From the NCBI RefSeq assembly GCF_014635545.1, contig NZ_BMDA01000008.1:1-64000 (forward strand): DNA of 64,000 nt, in the 5' to 3' direction. Position numbers and translations under genes: made by a program. The notes under the pieces were generated by a model, which did not search any database, was not told where the DNA came from, and was given only the letters and a program-made list of their open reading frames with translations. Positions within the stretch are counted from its first letter, which is position 1. Each line of letters starts with the position of its first letter. This document shows, piece by piece, positions 9,066 through 20,555 of this stretch. Source of the DNA: Acinetobacter courvalinii. Its GTDB lineage: Bacteria > Pseudomonadota > Gammaproteobacteria > Pseudomonadales > Moraxellaceae.

Positions 9066-10255
9066 ATCTTGAAATTAAGAAAATTCACATCATTTTCAAA
9101 TATTAAATTTAACTGTTTGATTAAGTCCTGATTATCACCCAAGGTCGACTTAATTCTTAAATAACTCATTAATATATTATCAGGATATAAAGTTAATAAC
9201 TGCCCTGCCTCTGCCTGACGTTGGGTCGCCATATAAATATGCCACTTTGCAAAAGCCAGCATAGGCACACTGGTATAACGCTGTTCCAGCTGAATAATGC
9301 GCTGCTCAACATAAGCATAATCCGGAATCTGCTTGAGTAACTGTTGCTGGAACCACAGATAAAATACTTCCGGGTCGAACTGATCTTGCAATAAATGTAA
9401 GGCCAGCTCTTCATGCTGCACGCTCATCTCAGGCATTCTGGCCAATAGTTTCAACCACAGCACCTTGCTGCTATAGGGACGGGTTTCAATCTCATCCTGC
9501 AACACCAGATAGCGCTGCTGTAATGCACCAAGGTCATCAACCGATGCCTGATCAAAATGAATTAATAATTGCTGCAACCATAAATCACGATGTTCCGCAT
9601 CTAACAACCCATATTGCGTGGTTTGCAAAAATAACCAGGGTTGTTGGAGTGCCAGTTTGCCCCATAGTGCAGTAATACGCTGCTGGTAAGCGGTTTCGAT
9701 TTCAACCAGCCACGGAGAAAGCTGATGTTGCGCCAGAAACTCTAAATGGGTTAACGCTTTTTCGGTTTCTTTTTGCTCAAGAAAAATATCTATGCGTTGT
9801 AATTCAGCCAATTCAAAGGCCATCGGGGCTGATTTATCCAGACTCTGCAATGCCGCAACATAATCACCATTTTGATAATCAAATTGCGCATCAATAATAT
9901 TGCTGAGCAGGCCCGACTGGGCAAATACCCGCTCTATAAAAACCTGCTGGTCTTTTGAGGCTTCGAGCAACCAGACAATACCGAGTTGCTCATAAGGATG
10001 TAATTGCTTGAAGTGCAGAATGGTTTCTTTTTTTCTTTGTTCCCGGGTGAAATAACGTTTAGCCAATAACCAGCATAATTGCAAGATCAGGCTAATCACA
10101 ATAAACAGTGCAATTAAGCCCCAAACACTACTCTGGAACTGCCATTCTCGCCAGTAGATATATGCATAGCCATTTCCATAGCCATAACTCAATACAGAAA
10201 ATAATGCGAACAACACCAGCGCCGAGAGAAAATAAATCAACATTAATTGCTTCAT
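9062..10255 (-). CDS. hemY: HemY-like heme biosynthesis operon protein
   Basis: Inner-membrane protein of the proteobacterial hemCDXY cluster; its precise role in heme synthesis is not established. Two hydrophobic segments (about 3-25 and 38-66) are followed by a helical TPR-like region (about 90-390) rich in Leu, Gln and Glu. 397 residues is the usual length. It follows hemX by six bases and overlaps the thioesterase gene by four. The call rests on topology, the N-terminal pattern and position rather than on catalytic residues. It is unrelated to the protoporphyrinogen oxidase also named HemY. Confidence 0.85.
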   Translation of the reverse strand: MKQLMLIYFLSALVLFALFSVLSYGYGNGYAYIYWREWQFQSSVWGLIALFIVISLILQLCWLLAKRYFTREQRKKETILHFKQLHPYEQLGIVWLLEASKDQQVFIERVFAQSGLLSNIIDAQFDYQNGDYVAALQSLDKSAPMAFELAELQRIDIFLEQKETEKALTHLEFLAQHQLSPWLVEIETAYQQRITALWGKLALQQPWLFLQTTQYGLLDAEHRDLWLQQLLIHFDQASVDDLGALQQRYLVLQDEIETRPYSSKVLWLKLLARMPEMSVQHEELALHLLQDQFDPEVFYLWFQQQLLKQIPDYAYVEQRIIQLEQRYTSVPMLAFAKWHIYMATQRQAEAGQLLTLYPDNILMSYLRIKSTLGDNQDLIKQLNLIFENDVNFLNFKI

Positions 10256-10261
10256 GACAGA

Positions 10262-11089
10262 TTATCCCAACAAGCCTAAGCTGGTTAATTTCGGTGTAGG
10301 GACGGCTTGCTGGTTCAAGATTTTCTCTAGGCGCAGTTTCATTTTCTGGCTATTTTGATCCGGTAACTCGGCAAGTAACCGGATCACTTCCTGAACCGAT
10401 TTCTGATATTCAGTCAATTGACCTTCATGCAAGGCTTGAGATGCCAGCAATAGCCGTAACTGTGCTTCTTTCAAGGTAATATTACGGCTCATTAAATCAG
10501 GTGATGAGCGTTGCACTTTTTCCAGTTTAAACCAGTGCCACCATGTCGCACTTTCACCTTTTTCAATTGATAGTTTCGGATCTTGCAGGTTTTGCGCGAT
10601 CTTTTGATCCAGTTGCTGCAATAATTGATCAAGCTGCTGCTGTTGTTGGGTTTGATTTAAAACAAATTGCTGGATGGCCTGTTTATCCTGCTCTATCGAT
10701 TTAATCAGGCTATCTTGTAAAGCCGGTGAAACTGCATATTGCAGCACCTGCTGCTGGGCCTGATTCAGTTGTTCCAGTGCATAAATAAACTGTTGCTGAT
10801 CCAGTGCAAACTGCACCAGTTGCATGTGCTGCTTAATCAGGATAATCGGTGAGATGCCCTCAACTGTCATCGGAATTGAACTATTATCTGTAGGCTCAAC
10901 CACACGATTATTCTGCAACTGACGCTGGACCGCGACAAATTGATCATTCAATAATGCATAACGCTGTTCAGTCTGGCTAAGCTGCTGTTGAAGCTGGGGA
11001 ACCGTTTGAGAATATTGTGCAACATCGTAACTGAGTTTAGCCAACCACAATAAACTCAGCCCTAATATTAAATAACCAATTTTTCTCAT
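10262..11089 (-). CDS. hemX: HemX-like uroporphyrinogen operon protein
   Basis: Membrane-anchored coiled-coil protein found after hemD in gammaproteobacteria; function uncertain. One N-terminal transmembrane segment (about 5-22) precedes a long Gln/Leu-rich coiled coil (about 25-170), then a conserved C-terminal helical domain with WWHWFKLEKVQR. It is shorter than E. coli HemX. The start overlaps the hemD stop by four bases (ATGA). Confidence 0.84.
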   Translation of the reverse strand: MRKIGYLILGLSLLWLAKLSYDVAQYSQTVPQLQQQLSQTEQRYALLNDQFVAVQRQLQNNRVVEPTDNSSIPMTVEGISPIILIKQHMQLVQFALDQQQFIYALEQLNQAQQQVLQYAVSPALQDSLIKSIEQDKQAIQQFVLNQTQQQQQLDQLLQQLDQKIAQNLQDPKLSIEKGESATWWHWFKLEKVQRSSPDLMSRNITLKEAQLRLLLASQALHEGQLTEYQKSVQEVIRLLAELPDQNSQKMKLRLEKILNQQAVPTPKLTSLGLLG

Positions 11090-11862
11090 ACATGTCCTTG
11101 CCAGTCTCTCATGCGTTGAATGATCTCTGATGCAGATAAATTTTCAAGCTGAATAATGTTAAATGCTTTGTTTGTCTGTGTTCTGGTTTTTTCTAATAAT
11201 TGTGCCAGCCGTTGCCCCAACACCAGATAAATCCATGTTCGGGGCTGCTGCACCTGCTCACAGATCTGCTGCCAGTAATTCCAGCTTGCTTCGCTACTGA
11301 TCAATACCGTAACAGGCTGTTGAGGGTTTATCTGGTTTAGAATCTCAGGAAATAGCGCAAAACTTTGTTGGGGACATTGACGGCGATAAAGGACAAAATT
11401 GAGTACTTCAATCCCCTGCTGCTGCAATTGCTGCATCATGAATTGTCGTCCGCCTAGCCCCCGCCAGAACGCAATTTTCTTTAAATTTTTCTGCTGTTTT
11501 AAAATAGGTAAATCCAGCATGCCTTCCGAGTTTTCGACCTGAGGCACATCACTTTGAATATTGAATCGGGCCAGTGCCTGTGCAGTGGTTTGACCCACTG
11601 CAATCCATCGAACATGTTGTAACTGTTCAAGTGTGACACCTGCTTGCTGCAAATATTGCATTCCCACCTCTACCGCTGTGGGGCTGACCACCACAATTGC
11701 CTGAACCTGATCAAGCTGCTGATAGAGCTGCTGCAAGCCTTGCGAAAAAGGCTCCGCAACCAGTTCAAGTAAAGGTAAACCCACAACCTGATAACCAGCC
11801 TCGGACAATGCCTGTGTTAGAGCACCCGCACGGTCTTCAGGACGTGTATTGATAAACAGCAT
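11086..11862 (-). CDS. hemD: Uroporphyrinogen-III synthase
   Basis: Closes hydroxymethylbilane into uroporphyrinogen III. The family is poorly conserved; here the two-lobed pattern is visible, with INTRPEDRAGALTQAL at the N-terminus, VVVSPTAVE (about 57-65) and FWRGLGGRQFM near the middle. 258 residues is normal. The start shares a base with the hemC stop (TAATG), and the placement between hemC and hemX makes the call secure. Confidence 0.91.
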   Translation of the reverse strand: MLFINTRPEDRAGALTQALSEAGYQVVGLPLLELVAEPFSQGLQQLYQQLDQVQAIVVVSPTAVEVGMQYLQQAGVTLEQLQHVRWIAVGQTTAQALARFNIQSDVPQVENSEGMLDLPILKQQKNLKKIAFWRGLGGRQFMMQQLQQQGIEVLNFVLYRRQCPQQSFALFPEILNQINPQQPVTVLISSEASWNYWQQICEQVQQPRTWIYLVLGQRLAQLLEKTRTQTNKAFNIIQLENLSASEIIQRMRDWQGHV

Positions 11863-12779
11863 TAATACAACGCTTTTAGCAACTCACCTGCACCTTGCGC
11901 CAATAAGCGTTGTGCCAGTTGCTCACCCAGTTGCTCAGCTTCTGCTGGCGCACCAACCAGTTGTTCTTTTAATAAAGTATGTCCATCGACACTGCCCACT
12001 CGCCCTTCAATCTGAAGCTGATCATTGGCCAAAGTGGCATAGCCTGCAATCGGAACCTGACAGCCACCCTCAAGATAAGCATTAAAGGCACGTTCTGCGC
12101 GGACACAAATCGAGGTTTCTTCATGTTGTAATGGCTGAATCAGTTTTAATAATGCGTCGTCATTGGTACGGCATTCCAATCCCAGCGCACCTTGTCCAAC
12201 TGCTGGCAAACTCAGTACCGGCGCCAGACAATGCCGAATACGATCTGACAGACCTAAACGTTTCAGACCCGCACTCGCCAAGATAATGGCATCATACAAA
12301 CCATCATCCAGCTTGGATAAACGGGTACCGACATTGCCACGTAGATCAATAATTTCCAGATCGGGACGTTGCTGTAAAATCTGGCATTTACGACGTAGGC
12401 TCGAAGTACCGACTTTTGCCCCTTGCGGCAATTCATCAAAATGCTGGTATTGATTCGAAACAAATGCATCCAGCGGATCTTCACGCTCACAAATCACTGC
12501 TAAGGTTAAGCCTTCAGGCAAATGCATCGGCACATCTTTCATGGAATGGACCGCTAAATCTGCGCGACCATCCAGTAAAGCCGCTTCGAGCTCTTTCACA
12601 AACAAACCTTTACCACCGATTTTTGCCAGTGGGGTGTCCAGAATCTTGTCACCCTGCGTCACAAACTTGACCAGCTCAACCGTTAAATCTGGATAAAGTG
12701 CATTTAAACGAGAACGGATATGCTCGGCCTGCCAAAGTGCAAGCGGGCTTTGTCGGGTCGCAATTTTTAAGGTTTTCAT
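11862..12779 (-). CDS. hemC: Hydroxymethylbilane synthase (porphobilinogen deaminase)
   Basis: Joins four porphobilinogen units into hydroxymethylbilane. The protein has [15 protein letters not shown] at the start, [15 protein letters not shown] and the cofactor-binding cysteine in [12 protein letters not shown]. Start ATG 12779 gives 305 residues; a TTG 13 codons upstream is possible but adds a sequence absent from the family. First gene of hemC-D-X-Y, lying downstream of algR as in Pseudomonas aeruginosa. Confidence 0.95.
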   Translation of the reverse strand: MKTLKIATRQSPLALWQAEHIRSRLNALYPDLTVELVKFVTQGDKILDTPLAKIGGKGLFVKELEAALLDGRADLAVHSMKDVPMHLPEGLTLAVICEREDPLDAFVSNQYQHFDELPQGAKVGTSSLRRKCQILQQRPDLEIIDLRGNVGTRLSKLDDGLYDAIILASAGLKRLGLSDRIRHCLAPVLSLPAVGQGALGLECRTNDDALLKLIQPLQHEETSICVRAERAFNAYLEGGCQVPIAGYATLANDQLQIEGRVGSVDGHTLLKEQLVGAPAEAEQLGEQLAQRLLAQGAGELLKALY

Positions 12780-12890
12780 AAATTCAAATGAAGTATTGAT
12801 CAAAGCAATTGCTCCCAACTTAACTTGATCACCCGAAATTGCAAGTAAAAAATCATAAAGTGAGCATTGATTCAGCTGAAAAAGCCATAT

Positions 12891-13631
12891 TTACAATTGA
12901 TGCATACACTCTCTTAAACTTGGCAAATGACGACGGCTCACCGATAAACGCTCATCCAGTTCACGCAAGCGCACCTGATATTGACCTGCTGCGACCAGTT
13001 CCAGCCCTTCCAGATAATCCAGTGAGACCAGTGCATTACGGTGAATACGGATAAAACGGTCGGCAAACTCCAGTTCCAGATCTTTCAGTGTTTCATCAAT
13101 CAGTACGCTGCCATTTTTATGGCGAACCGTGACATATTTTTGATCCGCTAAAAAATAATAGACATTTTCCAAGGGAATCAGTTCCACCCCGCGATAAGTC
13201 TTCGCAGCAATCTGTTGGCGTTGGGTTTTAGTATCGTACATATCATCTTGTTGTTGTAAGCCAGTCATTTGTGCTTGTGTAAGTTGGGTTAAATGATTAA
13301 ATACCTGCTGTAGATCTTGTTGTGCAACAGGTTTAAGTAAATAGCCTTGTGCCTGAAATTTAAATGCTTCCAATGCATGTTGATCGTATGCCGTACAGAA
13401 AATAATGGCCGGACGAGGATTAAGCTGGCTGAGCTGTTCAGCACATTCCAGACCATTCATCCCGGGCATTTGAATATCCAGTAAAACAACATCCGGTGAG
13501 TCATTTTCAATATGATTTAACACATCCTGTCCATGATGTGCTGTCGCAATGACTTCATGTCCCATTTGAGTGACCAAACGTGACAAACGCTCTACAGCAA
13601 GAGGCTCATCATCAGCAATCAGAACTCTCAT
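12891..13631 (-). CDS. algR: LytTR response regulator, AlgR-like
   Basis: Response regulator partner of the adjacent histidine kinase. The receiver domain (about 1-120) shows ADDEP, phospho-acceptor Asp52 in LLDIQMPG and the Lys of YLLKPV. The C-terminal LytTR DNA-binding domain (about 140-246) has YRGVELIPLENVYYFLADQKYV and FIRIHRNALV. Position between the kinase and hemC is the same as algR of P. aeruginosa, which controls type IV pili and exopolysaccharide; its targets in this organism are unknown. Confidence 0.9.
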   Translation of the reverse strand: MRVLIADDEPLAVERLSRLVTQMGHEVIATAHHGQDVLNHIENDSPDVVLLDIQMPGMNGLECAEQLSQLNPRPAIIFCTAYDQHALEAFKFQAQGYLLKPVAQQDLQQVFNHLTQLTQAQMTGLQQQDDMYDTKTQRQQIAAKTYRGVELIPLENVYYFLADQKYVTVRHKNGSVLIDETLKDLELEFADRFIRIHRNALVSLDYLEGLELVAAGQYQVRLRELDERLSVSRRHLPSLRECMHQL

Positions 13632-13690
13632 CCTATTCTCCTTGTCAGCGTTAACTTCATTTCCATCATTTTTATGGTTAACTCGACTTA

Positions 13691-14836
13691 TTATTTTACT
13701 TGATCGTGGTAATTCACCACCGTCGTATACAACGACGTTCCCCCGTAAATCTGAAACTTGACCGATTGCCCATAATAAGCTTTCAGGCGCTGCTTCACAT
13801 TTTCAATCGCAATACCATTTCCTTTTCTCGATTTTATTGTATCGTGAGAATAAGGGTTAGTAATGACTATACTGACTTGATTTTGCAATATTTCAACCAA
13901 TACGCTGATGGTTGATGGCTGCAAAACTTTTTCTACCCCATGAAAAATACTATTCTCCAGCAAAGGTTGCAACGTTAATAACGGAATCGTTGTCCGTTTT
14001 AATTCAATAGGCGTGGCCTGTATGTTCCATTCTACATTCAAACGCTCGCCCAAACGCATCTTTTCAATACTTAAATAGTGCTGACATAAATCAATTTCTT
14101 CCGCCAGACTCACCAGTTTTAGTTCCTGAAAGCTGGCCCTGAATAATCGGGATAAATTAATCAGCATATTCTCGGCTTTGTCAGGATCAATCGCGATCAG
14201 GCTCACCACACTATTCAGACTGTTAAATAAAAAGTGTGGATGAATTCGCGCCTGCATGGCCTGAATACGGGCATTCAATTCACTATATTGCTGATTCATC
14301 CATTGTTCGCGCATGTAGAGATAACGCATACAGAACGCGCCCAGTAATACGCCATAACCTAAGTGCAGGCTGGTTCCGTGAAACAGGATTTCTTGGGAAA
14401 ATGGCCCGGACCGTGTTGCCCAATATTGCAGGACATTCACAACACAAGTGGTCAACAGCACAATCAGTTGTAATAATATAAAGCCCAATACCAGAGCGAC
14501 TTTCTGGCTAAATCTGGCAAAAAAATCCTGAAAATAGTCGACCAGTGCCGAAAAAGACAAAATCACCCAGTTAATAAAAAACATATATTGCAGGACACGA
14601 ATCCCCTCCAGAGCCTGCCATGACCGAGCCTCAGCCAGCGCTAGCACCATCGCCAGCACATTGCTGGCAACAATTAATTCCAATAAGTGTTGCCATTGCC
14701 CGATTTTCGTAAAAAAATAGGAGCCTGATGGATTTCCCCCCTGACGAGTTTGCGATAACTTCTTACGTCGAGTTTCGGCAACTGCGTTTGGATTTGCTAT
14801 ACTCTTTTTTATTTTACTGAGCCGCCATGACCACAT
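13691..14836 (-). CDS. algZ: LytS-type sensor histidine kinase, AlgZ/FimS-like
   Basis: Membrane kinase paired with AlgR. Four or so hydrophobic segments fill the first half (for example [37 protein letters not shown]). The His_kinase box [19 protein letters not shown] follows, then an ATPase domain with [12 protein letters not shown] and [13 protein letters not shown]. Start ATG 14836 has AGAGGA eight bases upstream and overlaps the first codons of argH on the other strand by 10 bases. An ATG further out would overlap more. It lies 59 bases ahead of algR. Confidence 0.86.
   Translation of the reverse strand: MWSWRLSKIKKSIANPNAVAETRRKKLSQTRQGGNPSGSYFFTKIGQWQHLLELIVASNVLAMVLALAEARSWQALEGIRVLQYMFFINWVILSFSALVDYFQDFFARFSQKVALVLGFILLQLIVLLTTCVVNVLQYWATRSGPFSQEILFHGTSLHLGYGVLLGAFCMRYLYMREQWMNQQYSELNARIQAMQARIHPHFLFNSLNSVVSLIAIDPDKAENMLINLSRLFRASFQELKLVSLAEEIDLCQHYLSIEKMRLGERLNVEWNIQATPIELKRTTIPLLTLQPLLENSIFHGVEKVLQPSTISVLVEILQNQVSIVITNPYSHDTIKSRKGNGIAIENVKQRLKAYYGQSVKFQIYGGTSLYTTVVNYHDQVK
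14775..14803 (+). promoter_or_regulatory. Likely argH promoter inside algZ
   Basis: TATACT at 14798-14803 is preceded by TGC (extended -10), with a weak TTCGGC-like -35 near 14774. The start would be about 15-20 bases before the argH ATG. The site lies within the N-terminal coding part of algZ on the opposite strand. Confidence 0.5.
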
Positions 14837-16257
14837 CTTCTCAATCCTCTTCTTCAGCCAGCCCGAATCAAACCTCTGGAATGTGGGGCGGTCGCTTCTC
14901 TGAAGCAACTGATACTTTTGTTGCAGAATTTACCGCATCTGTGCAATTTGACCAACGTTTTTATAAACAAGATATCGCAGGTTCAATTGCGCATGCCACC
15001 ATGCTTGCGAAAGTAGGTGTACTGACTGAAGCTGAACGTGACGACATTATTCAAGGTTTAAGCACCATTAAAGCTGAAATTGAAGCGGGTAACTTTGAAT
15101 GGCGTATTGATTTAGAAGATGTGCACATGAATATTGAGTCTCGTTTGACTCAACGTATCGGCATTACCGGTAAAAAACTCCATACCGGCCGTAGCCGTAA
15201 TGATCAGGTGGCAACTGACATCCGTCTCTATTTACGTGATGAAATCGATGACATCTTGGGCTTGTTACTTCGTTTGCAAAAAGGCCTGCTCAGTCTGGCA
15301 AGCAAAAATACCAACACGATTATGCCGGGCTTTACCCATCTGCAAACCGCACAGCCAGTGACCTTTGGTCATCATTTACTGGCGTGGTTTGAAATGTTGG
15401 TGCGTGATACCGAACGCCTGCAAGACTGTCGTAAACGCGTCAACCGTATGCCTCTCGGTTCTGCGGCATTGGCAGGTACCACCTACCCGATCGACCGTGC
15501 TTATACGGCTGAACTCTTAGGTTTCGAAGCGGTTTCAGAAAACTCTTTAGATGCGGTTTCTGATCGTGACTTTGCCATTGAATTTAATGCGGCGGCATCA
15601 TTAATCATGATGCACTTGTCACGTATGTCAGAAGAACTGATTTTATGGACTTCAGCACAATTCAAGTTTGTGAATATTCCTGACCGCTTCTGCACAGGCT
15701 CTTCCATCATGCCACAGAAGAAGAATCCGGATGTACCTGAACTGGTGCGTGGTAAATCAGGTCGTGTCTTTGGTGACTTGATCAGCCTGTTGACCCTGAT
15801 GAAAGGTCAACCATTGGCATACAATAAAGACAACCAAGAAGATAAAGAACCATTATTTGATGCGATTGATACCGTTCGCGGTTCACTCATGGCTTTCGCA
15901 GACATGGTTCCAGCGCTTGTTCCAAATATCGAAATTATGCGCGAAGCAGCACTTCGTGGCTTCTCTACCGCAACCGATCTTGCCGACTACCTGGTGAAAA
16001 AAGGCGTAGCATTCCGTGATGCCCATGAAATTGTCGGTAAAGCGGTGGCTTTAGGTGTTGCAGAAGAAAAAGATTTATCAGAATTGACACTGCAACAGTT
16101 ACAACAATTCTCTGATTTGATCACCGCAGATGTATTCGATAAAGCATTGACTTTAGAAGCTTCTGTGAATGCCCGTGACCATATTGGTGGAACTTCACCG
16201 AAACAGGTTGAAGCTGCGATTGCGCGTGCGCACACTCGCCTAGAACAGTTATATTAA
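14827..16257 (+). CDS. argH: Argininosuccinate lyase
   Basis: Splits argininosuccinate into arginine and fumarate, the last step of arginine synthesis. The fumarase/aspartase signature [19 protein letters not shown] is present, with the catalytic-loop serine. [13 protein letters not shown] and [14 protein letters not shown] are also family motifs. The 476 residues include a Ser-rich N-terminal extension of about 17 residues before MWGGRF. No good ribosome-binding site is visible, and the 5' leader is short. Divergent from algZ as in Pseudomonas. Confidence 0.96.
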   Translation: MTTSSQSSSSASPNQTSGMWGGRFSEATDTFVAEFTASVQFDQRFYKQDIAGSIAHATMLAKVGVLTEAERDDIIQGLSTIKAEIEAGNFEWRIDLEDVHMNIESRLTQRIGITGKKLHTGRSRNDQVATDIRLYLRDEIDDILGLLLRLQKGLLSLASKNTNTIMPGFTHLQTAQPVTFGHHLLAWFEMLVRDTERLQDCRKRVNRMPLGSAALAGTTYPIDRAYTAELLGFEAVSENSLDAVSDRDFAIEFNAAASLIMMHLSRMSEELILWTSAQFKFVNIPDRFCTGSSIMPQKKNPDVPELVRGKSGRVFGDLISLLTLMKGQPLAYNKDNQEDKEPLFDAIDTVRGSLMAFADMVPALVPNIEIMREAALRGFSTATDLADYLVKKGVAFRDAHEIVGKAVALGVAEEKDLSELTLQQLQQFSDLITADVFDKALTLEASVNARDHIGGTSPKQVEAAIARAHTRLEQLY

Positions 16258-16267
16258 TCTCCCTATA

Positions 16268-16288
16268 TCCCTCTTTTACGAAGAGGGA
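16268..16288. repeat. Short stem-loop repeat, copy 1
   Basis: TCCCTCTT pairs with AAGAGGGA around a five-base loop, in the argH-yggX spacer. It resembles stem-loops at 26477, 32106 and 60643. Confidence 0.45.
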
Positions 16289-16306
16289 CTTTCACTGGAT
16301 GCCATA

Positions 16307-16579
16307 ATGACTAGACAAGTATTTTGCCGCAAATACAAACAAGAGCTTGAAGGCTTGGACTTCGCACCCTTCCCGGGTGCAAAAGGTCAGGAATTGTTTG
16401 AAACCGTTTCAAAGCAGGCATGGCAGGAATGGTTAAAACACCAGACCACGCTGATTAATGAAAAACGTCTAAATGTGTTTGAACCGGATGCGAAGAAGTT
16501 TCTTGAAGAACAACGTGAGAAGTTCTTCAATAACGATGAAAGTGTAGAAAAAGCAGAGGGTTGGACTGAGCAAAAGTAA
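16307..16579 (+). CDS. yggX: Probable Fe(2+)-trafficking protein YggX
   Basis: Small cytoplasmic protein linked to protection of iron-sulfur clusters from oxidation. The 90-residue protein matches the family along its length: [19 protein letters not shown] with the single conserved Cys7, then [25 protein letters not shown] and [12 protein letters not shown]. It follows argH by about 50 bases, with its own terminator. Confidence 0.95.
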   Translation: MTRQVFCRKYKQELEGLDFAPFPGAKGQELFETVSKQAWQEWLKHQTTLINEKRLNVFEPDAKKFLEEQREKFFNNDESVEKAEGWTEQK

Positions 16580-16602
16580 GTCATTTTGCCTGATCCTGCG
16601 AT

Positions 16603-16632
16603 AAAAAGAGAGCTGTTTTCAGCTCTCTTTTT
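16603..16632 (+). terminator. Terminator after yggX
   Basis: AAAAAGAGAGCTG pairs with CAGCTCTCTTTTT around a TTTT loop; T-run at the 3' side. Confidence 0.85.
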
Positions 16633-16659
16633 ACGTGACATTTACATAAGTAATAAAGC

Positions 16660-16807
16660 CTTACAGAGTATACACAGTTGTCTACATGACACCTTGGACG
16701 CCTCCGCTTATAGTTGTATGCAGAAGGACAAAGAGATACGTTGATATCTCACGTAACGCATGATATTTCTCTCCCAGACTTTTCCCCCGAAGTCTGGGAT
16801 TTTTTTT
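16660..16807 (+). ncRNA. Candidate small RNA ending at an orphan terminator
   Basis: A strong intrinsic terminator (16773-16807) lies about 140 bases beyond the yggX terminator with no ORF between them. Upstream of it are a small hairpin GAGATA/TATCTC (16733-16750) and a TATACA box near 16670. This suggests an independent short transcript. The 5' end is a guess and I do not recognise a known RNA family; a back-up terminator for yggX is the alternative. Confidence 0.3.
16773..16807 (+). terminator. Orphan intrinsic terminator
   Basis: CCCAGACTT (16773-16781) pairs with AAGTCTGGG (16790-16798) and is followed by eight T. It is not attached to any visible gene on the plus strand. Confidence 0.8.
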
Positions 16808-16825
16808 ATCTATATATCCTGAAAA

Positions 16826-16853
16826 TGAAAAACCGTCCATTACTGGACGGTTT
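16826..16853 (-). terminator. Terminator after phoU
   Basis: AAACCGTCCA pairs with TGGACGGTTT around a four-base loop; on the minus strand it runs into T5. Confidence 0.8.
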
Positions 16854-16874
16854 AAAGTTATTTTATTTTTACAC

Positions 16875-17597
16875 TTATTTCTGATGAACTTTCTGCTCGA
16901 TTTCTTCAATGCTGGTATGACGAACATCCATACCTTTCGCCATATAAATCACTTGTTCTGAAATATTACGTGCGTGGTCGCCAATACGCTCCAATGAACG
17001 CAATACCCACATCACGTTAATGACACGTGAAATATGACGCGGATCTTCAATCATATAGGTCATCAAAGTACGTGTCGCAGACTGATATTCACGGTCAATG
17101 TCGACATCGGCCATCACCACTTTCAATGCCTGCTCCACATCTAAACGGGCAAATGCATCCAGCGCGTCATGAATCATGACACGTACCTGATTACCGATAT
17201 GACGTGTTTCCATATAACCACGTGGTGACTCACCCTCTTCACACAAGTTTTGTGCGATACGGGCAATCTTTGCCGCTTCATCACCAATACGTTCTAAATC
17301 GGTATTGGCCTTGCTCATGGCAATCACCATACGCAAGTCGATCGCTGCAGGATGACGGCGAGCAAGAATCAGGGTTAAACCTTCATCAATATCACGCTCA
17401 AACTGATTCACCGCATTGTCTTTAAATTGCACATCGATCGCTAAATTCGCATCTGTGTCTAATAAAGCATGAATTGAGTTGGCAACTTGTTGCTCCACCA
17501 ATCCACCCATGGTCATAAACTTGGTATGCACATCTTGCAAGTCTTCATTAAATTGTGAAGAAATATGATGACTTAACACAGGATTGCTTGGGCTCAC
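16875..17597 (-). CDS. phoU: Phosphate signalling complex protein PhoU
   Basis: Negative regulator of the Pho regulon, acting between the Pst transporter and PhoR. Two PhoU helical repeats are visible, each with an ERIGDEAAKIARIA / ERIGDHARNISEQV signature (about 95 and 200). 240 residues is typical. The start is a GTG with GGAGG six bases before it. pst and phoBR genes are not adjacent here, so phoU is a stand-alone gene. Confidence 0.95.
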   Translation of the reverse strand: MSPSNPVLSHHISSQFNEDLQDVHTKFMTMGGLVEQQVANSIHALLDTDANLAIDVQFKDNAVNQFERDIDEGLTLILARRHPAAIDLRMVIAMSKANTDLERIGDEAAKIARIAQNLCEEGESPRGYMETRHIGNQVRVMIHDALDAFARLDVEQALKVVMADVDIDREYQSATRTLMTYMIEDPRHISRVINVMWVLRSLERIGDHARNISEQVIYMAKGMDVRHTSIEEIEQKVHQK

Positions 17598-19845
<2,248 letters not shown>

Positions 19846-19885
19846 ATCGACTAAAAAAAGATTTTCCTGCGAATCATTCTCGGTT

Positions 19886-19912
19886 AGGATGAGATATGTA
19901 CAATCTCATCCT
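19886..19912 (+). promoter_or_regulatory. Perfect hairpin between thiC and nudF
   Basis: AGGATGAGAT (19886-19895) and ATCTCATCCT (19903-19912) form a perfect 10-base stem with a 7-base loop, ending eight bases before the nudF ATG. There is no T-run, so it is not a classical terminator; it may limit nudF translation or stabilise the thiC 3' end. Confidence 0.5.
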
Positions 19913-19920
19913 GATTGAAG

Positions 19921-20532
19921 ATGACTATTCTTGACCACGCCAGCTATTCAGCCACCGACGTTACGATAGAATCTCGACAAACATTGTTTCGAGGGTTCAT
20001 TCAAGTTGAGAAAGTGAGCTTAAAACACCGGTTATTTCACCGGAAAGATTTCTCGCCTCTCATTCAACGTGAACTGGTTCATCGTCCTGAAGCCGCTGGC
20101 GTTTTGCTATATAGCGATCAGCAACAACGCTTTGCACTGATTGAACAGTTTCGTGTCGGGGCCGTCAATGATCCGGTTTCAGCCTGGCAACTTGAAATTA
20201 TTGCCGGTGTGCTGGATGGAGACGAATCTCCAGAAAGTTGTATCCGCCGTGAAAGCCTAGAAGAGTCCGGGTGCGAGATCACTGAATTAAAACATTTATT
20301 TAGCTTCTACCCTTCTGCTGGGGCCTGCTCTGAATTTTTTCATTTATATGTGGCAGAGGTTCAGCTTCCAGAACATGGGGGCGTTTTTGGGATGCCAGAT
20401 GAAGGTGAAAATATTCAACTGCATCTGTTTGATTATTCCCAGCTAGAAGCATTATTTCAAAACGGGCGGTTGAGAAATGCACCTGTGATCATGGCATTAC
20501 AGTGGCTGGCTCAGCATATACAACAAAGATAA
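19921..20532 (+). CDS. nudF: ADP-ribose diphosphatase (Nudix)
   Basis: Hydrolyses ADP-ribose to AMP and ribose-5-phosphate. The full Nudix box is present in GVLDGDESPESCIRRESLEE followed by SGC (G-x5-E-x7-RE-x2-EE-x-G). The upstream VLLYSDQQQRFALIEQFRVGA stretch fits the ADP-ribose pyrophosphatase branch. ATG 19921 is used; a TTG two codons upstream is possible. No clear ribosome-binding site is seen because a hairpin sits there. cpdA follows, as in the E. coli nudF-cpdA locus. Confidence 0.91.
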   Translation: MTILDHASYSATDVTIESRQTLFRGFIQVEKVSLKHRLFHRKDFSPLIQRELVHRPEAAGVLLYSDQQQRFALIEQFRVGAVNDPVSAWQLEIIAGVLDGDESPESCIRRESLEESGCEITELKHLFSFYPSAGACSEFFHLYVAEVQLPEHGGVFGMPDEGENIQLHLFDYSQLEALFQNGRLRNAPVIMALQWLAQHIQQR

Positions 20533-20555
20533 GAAATCTGAAGGGGCTAACGACG

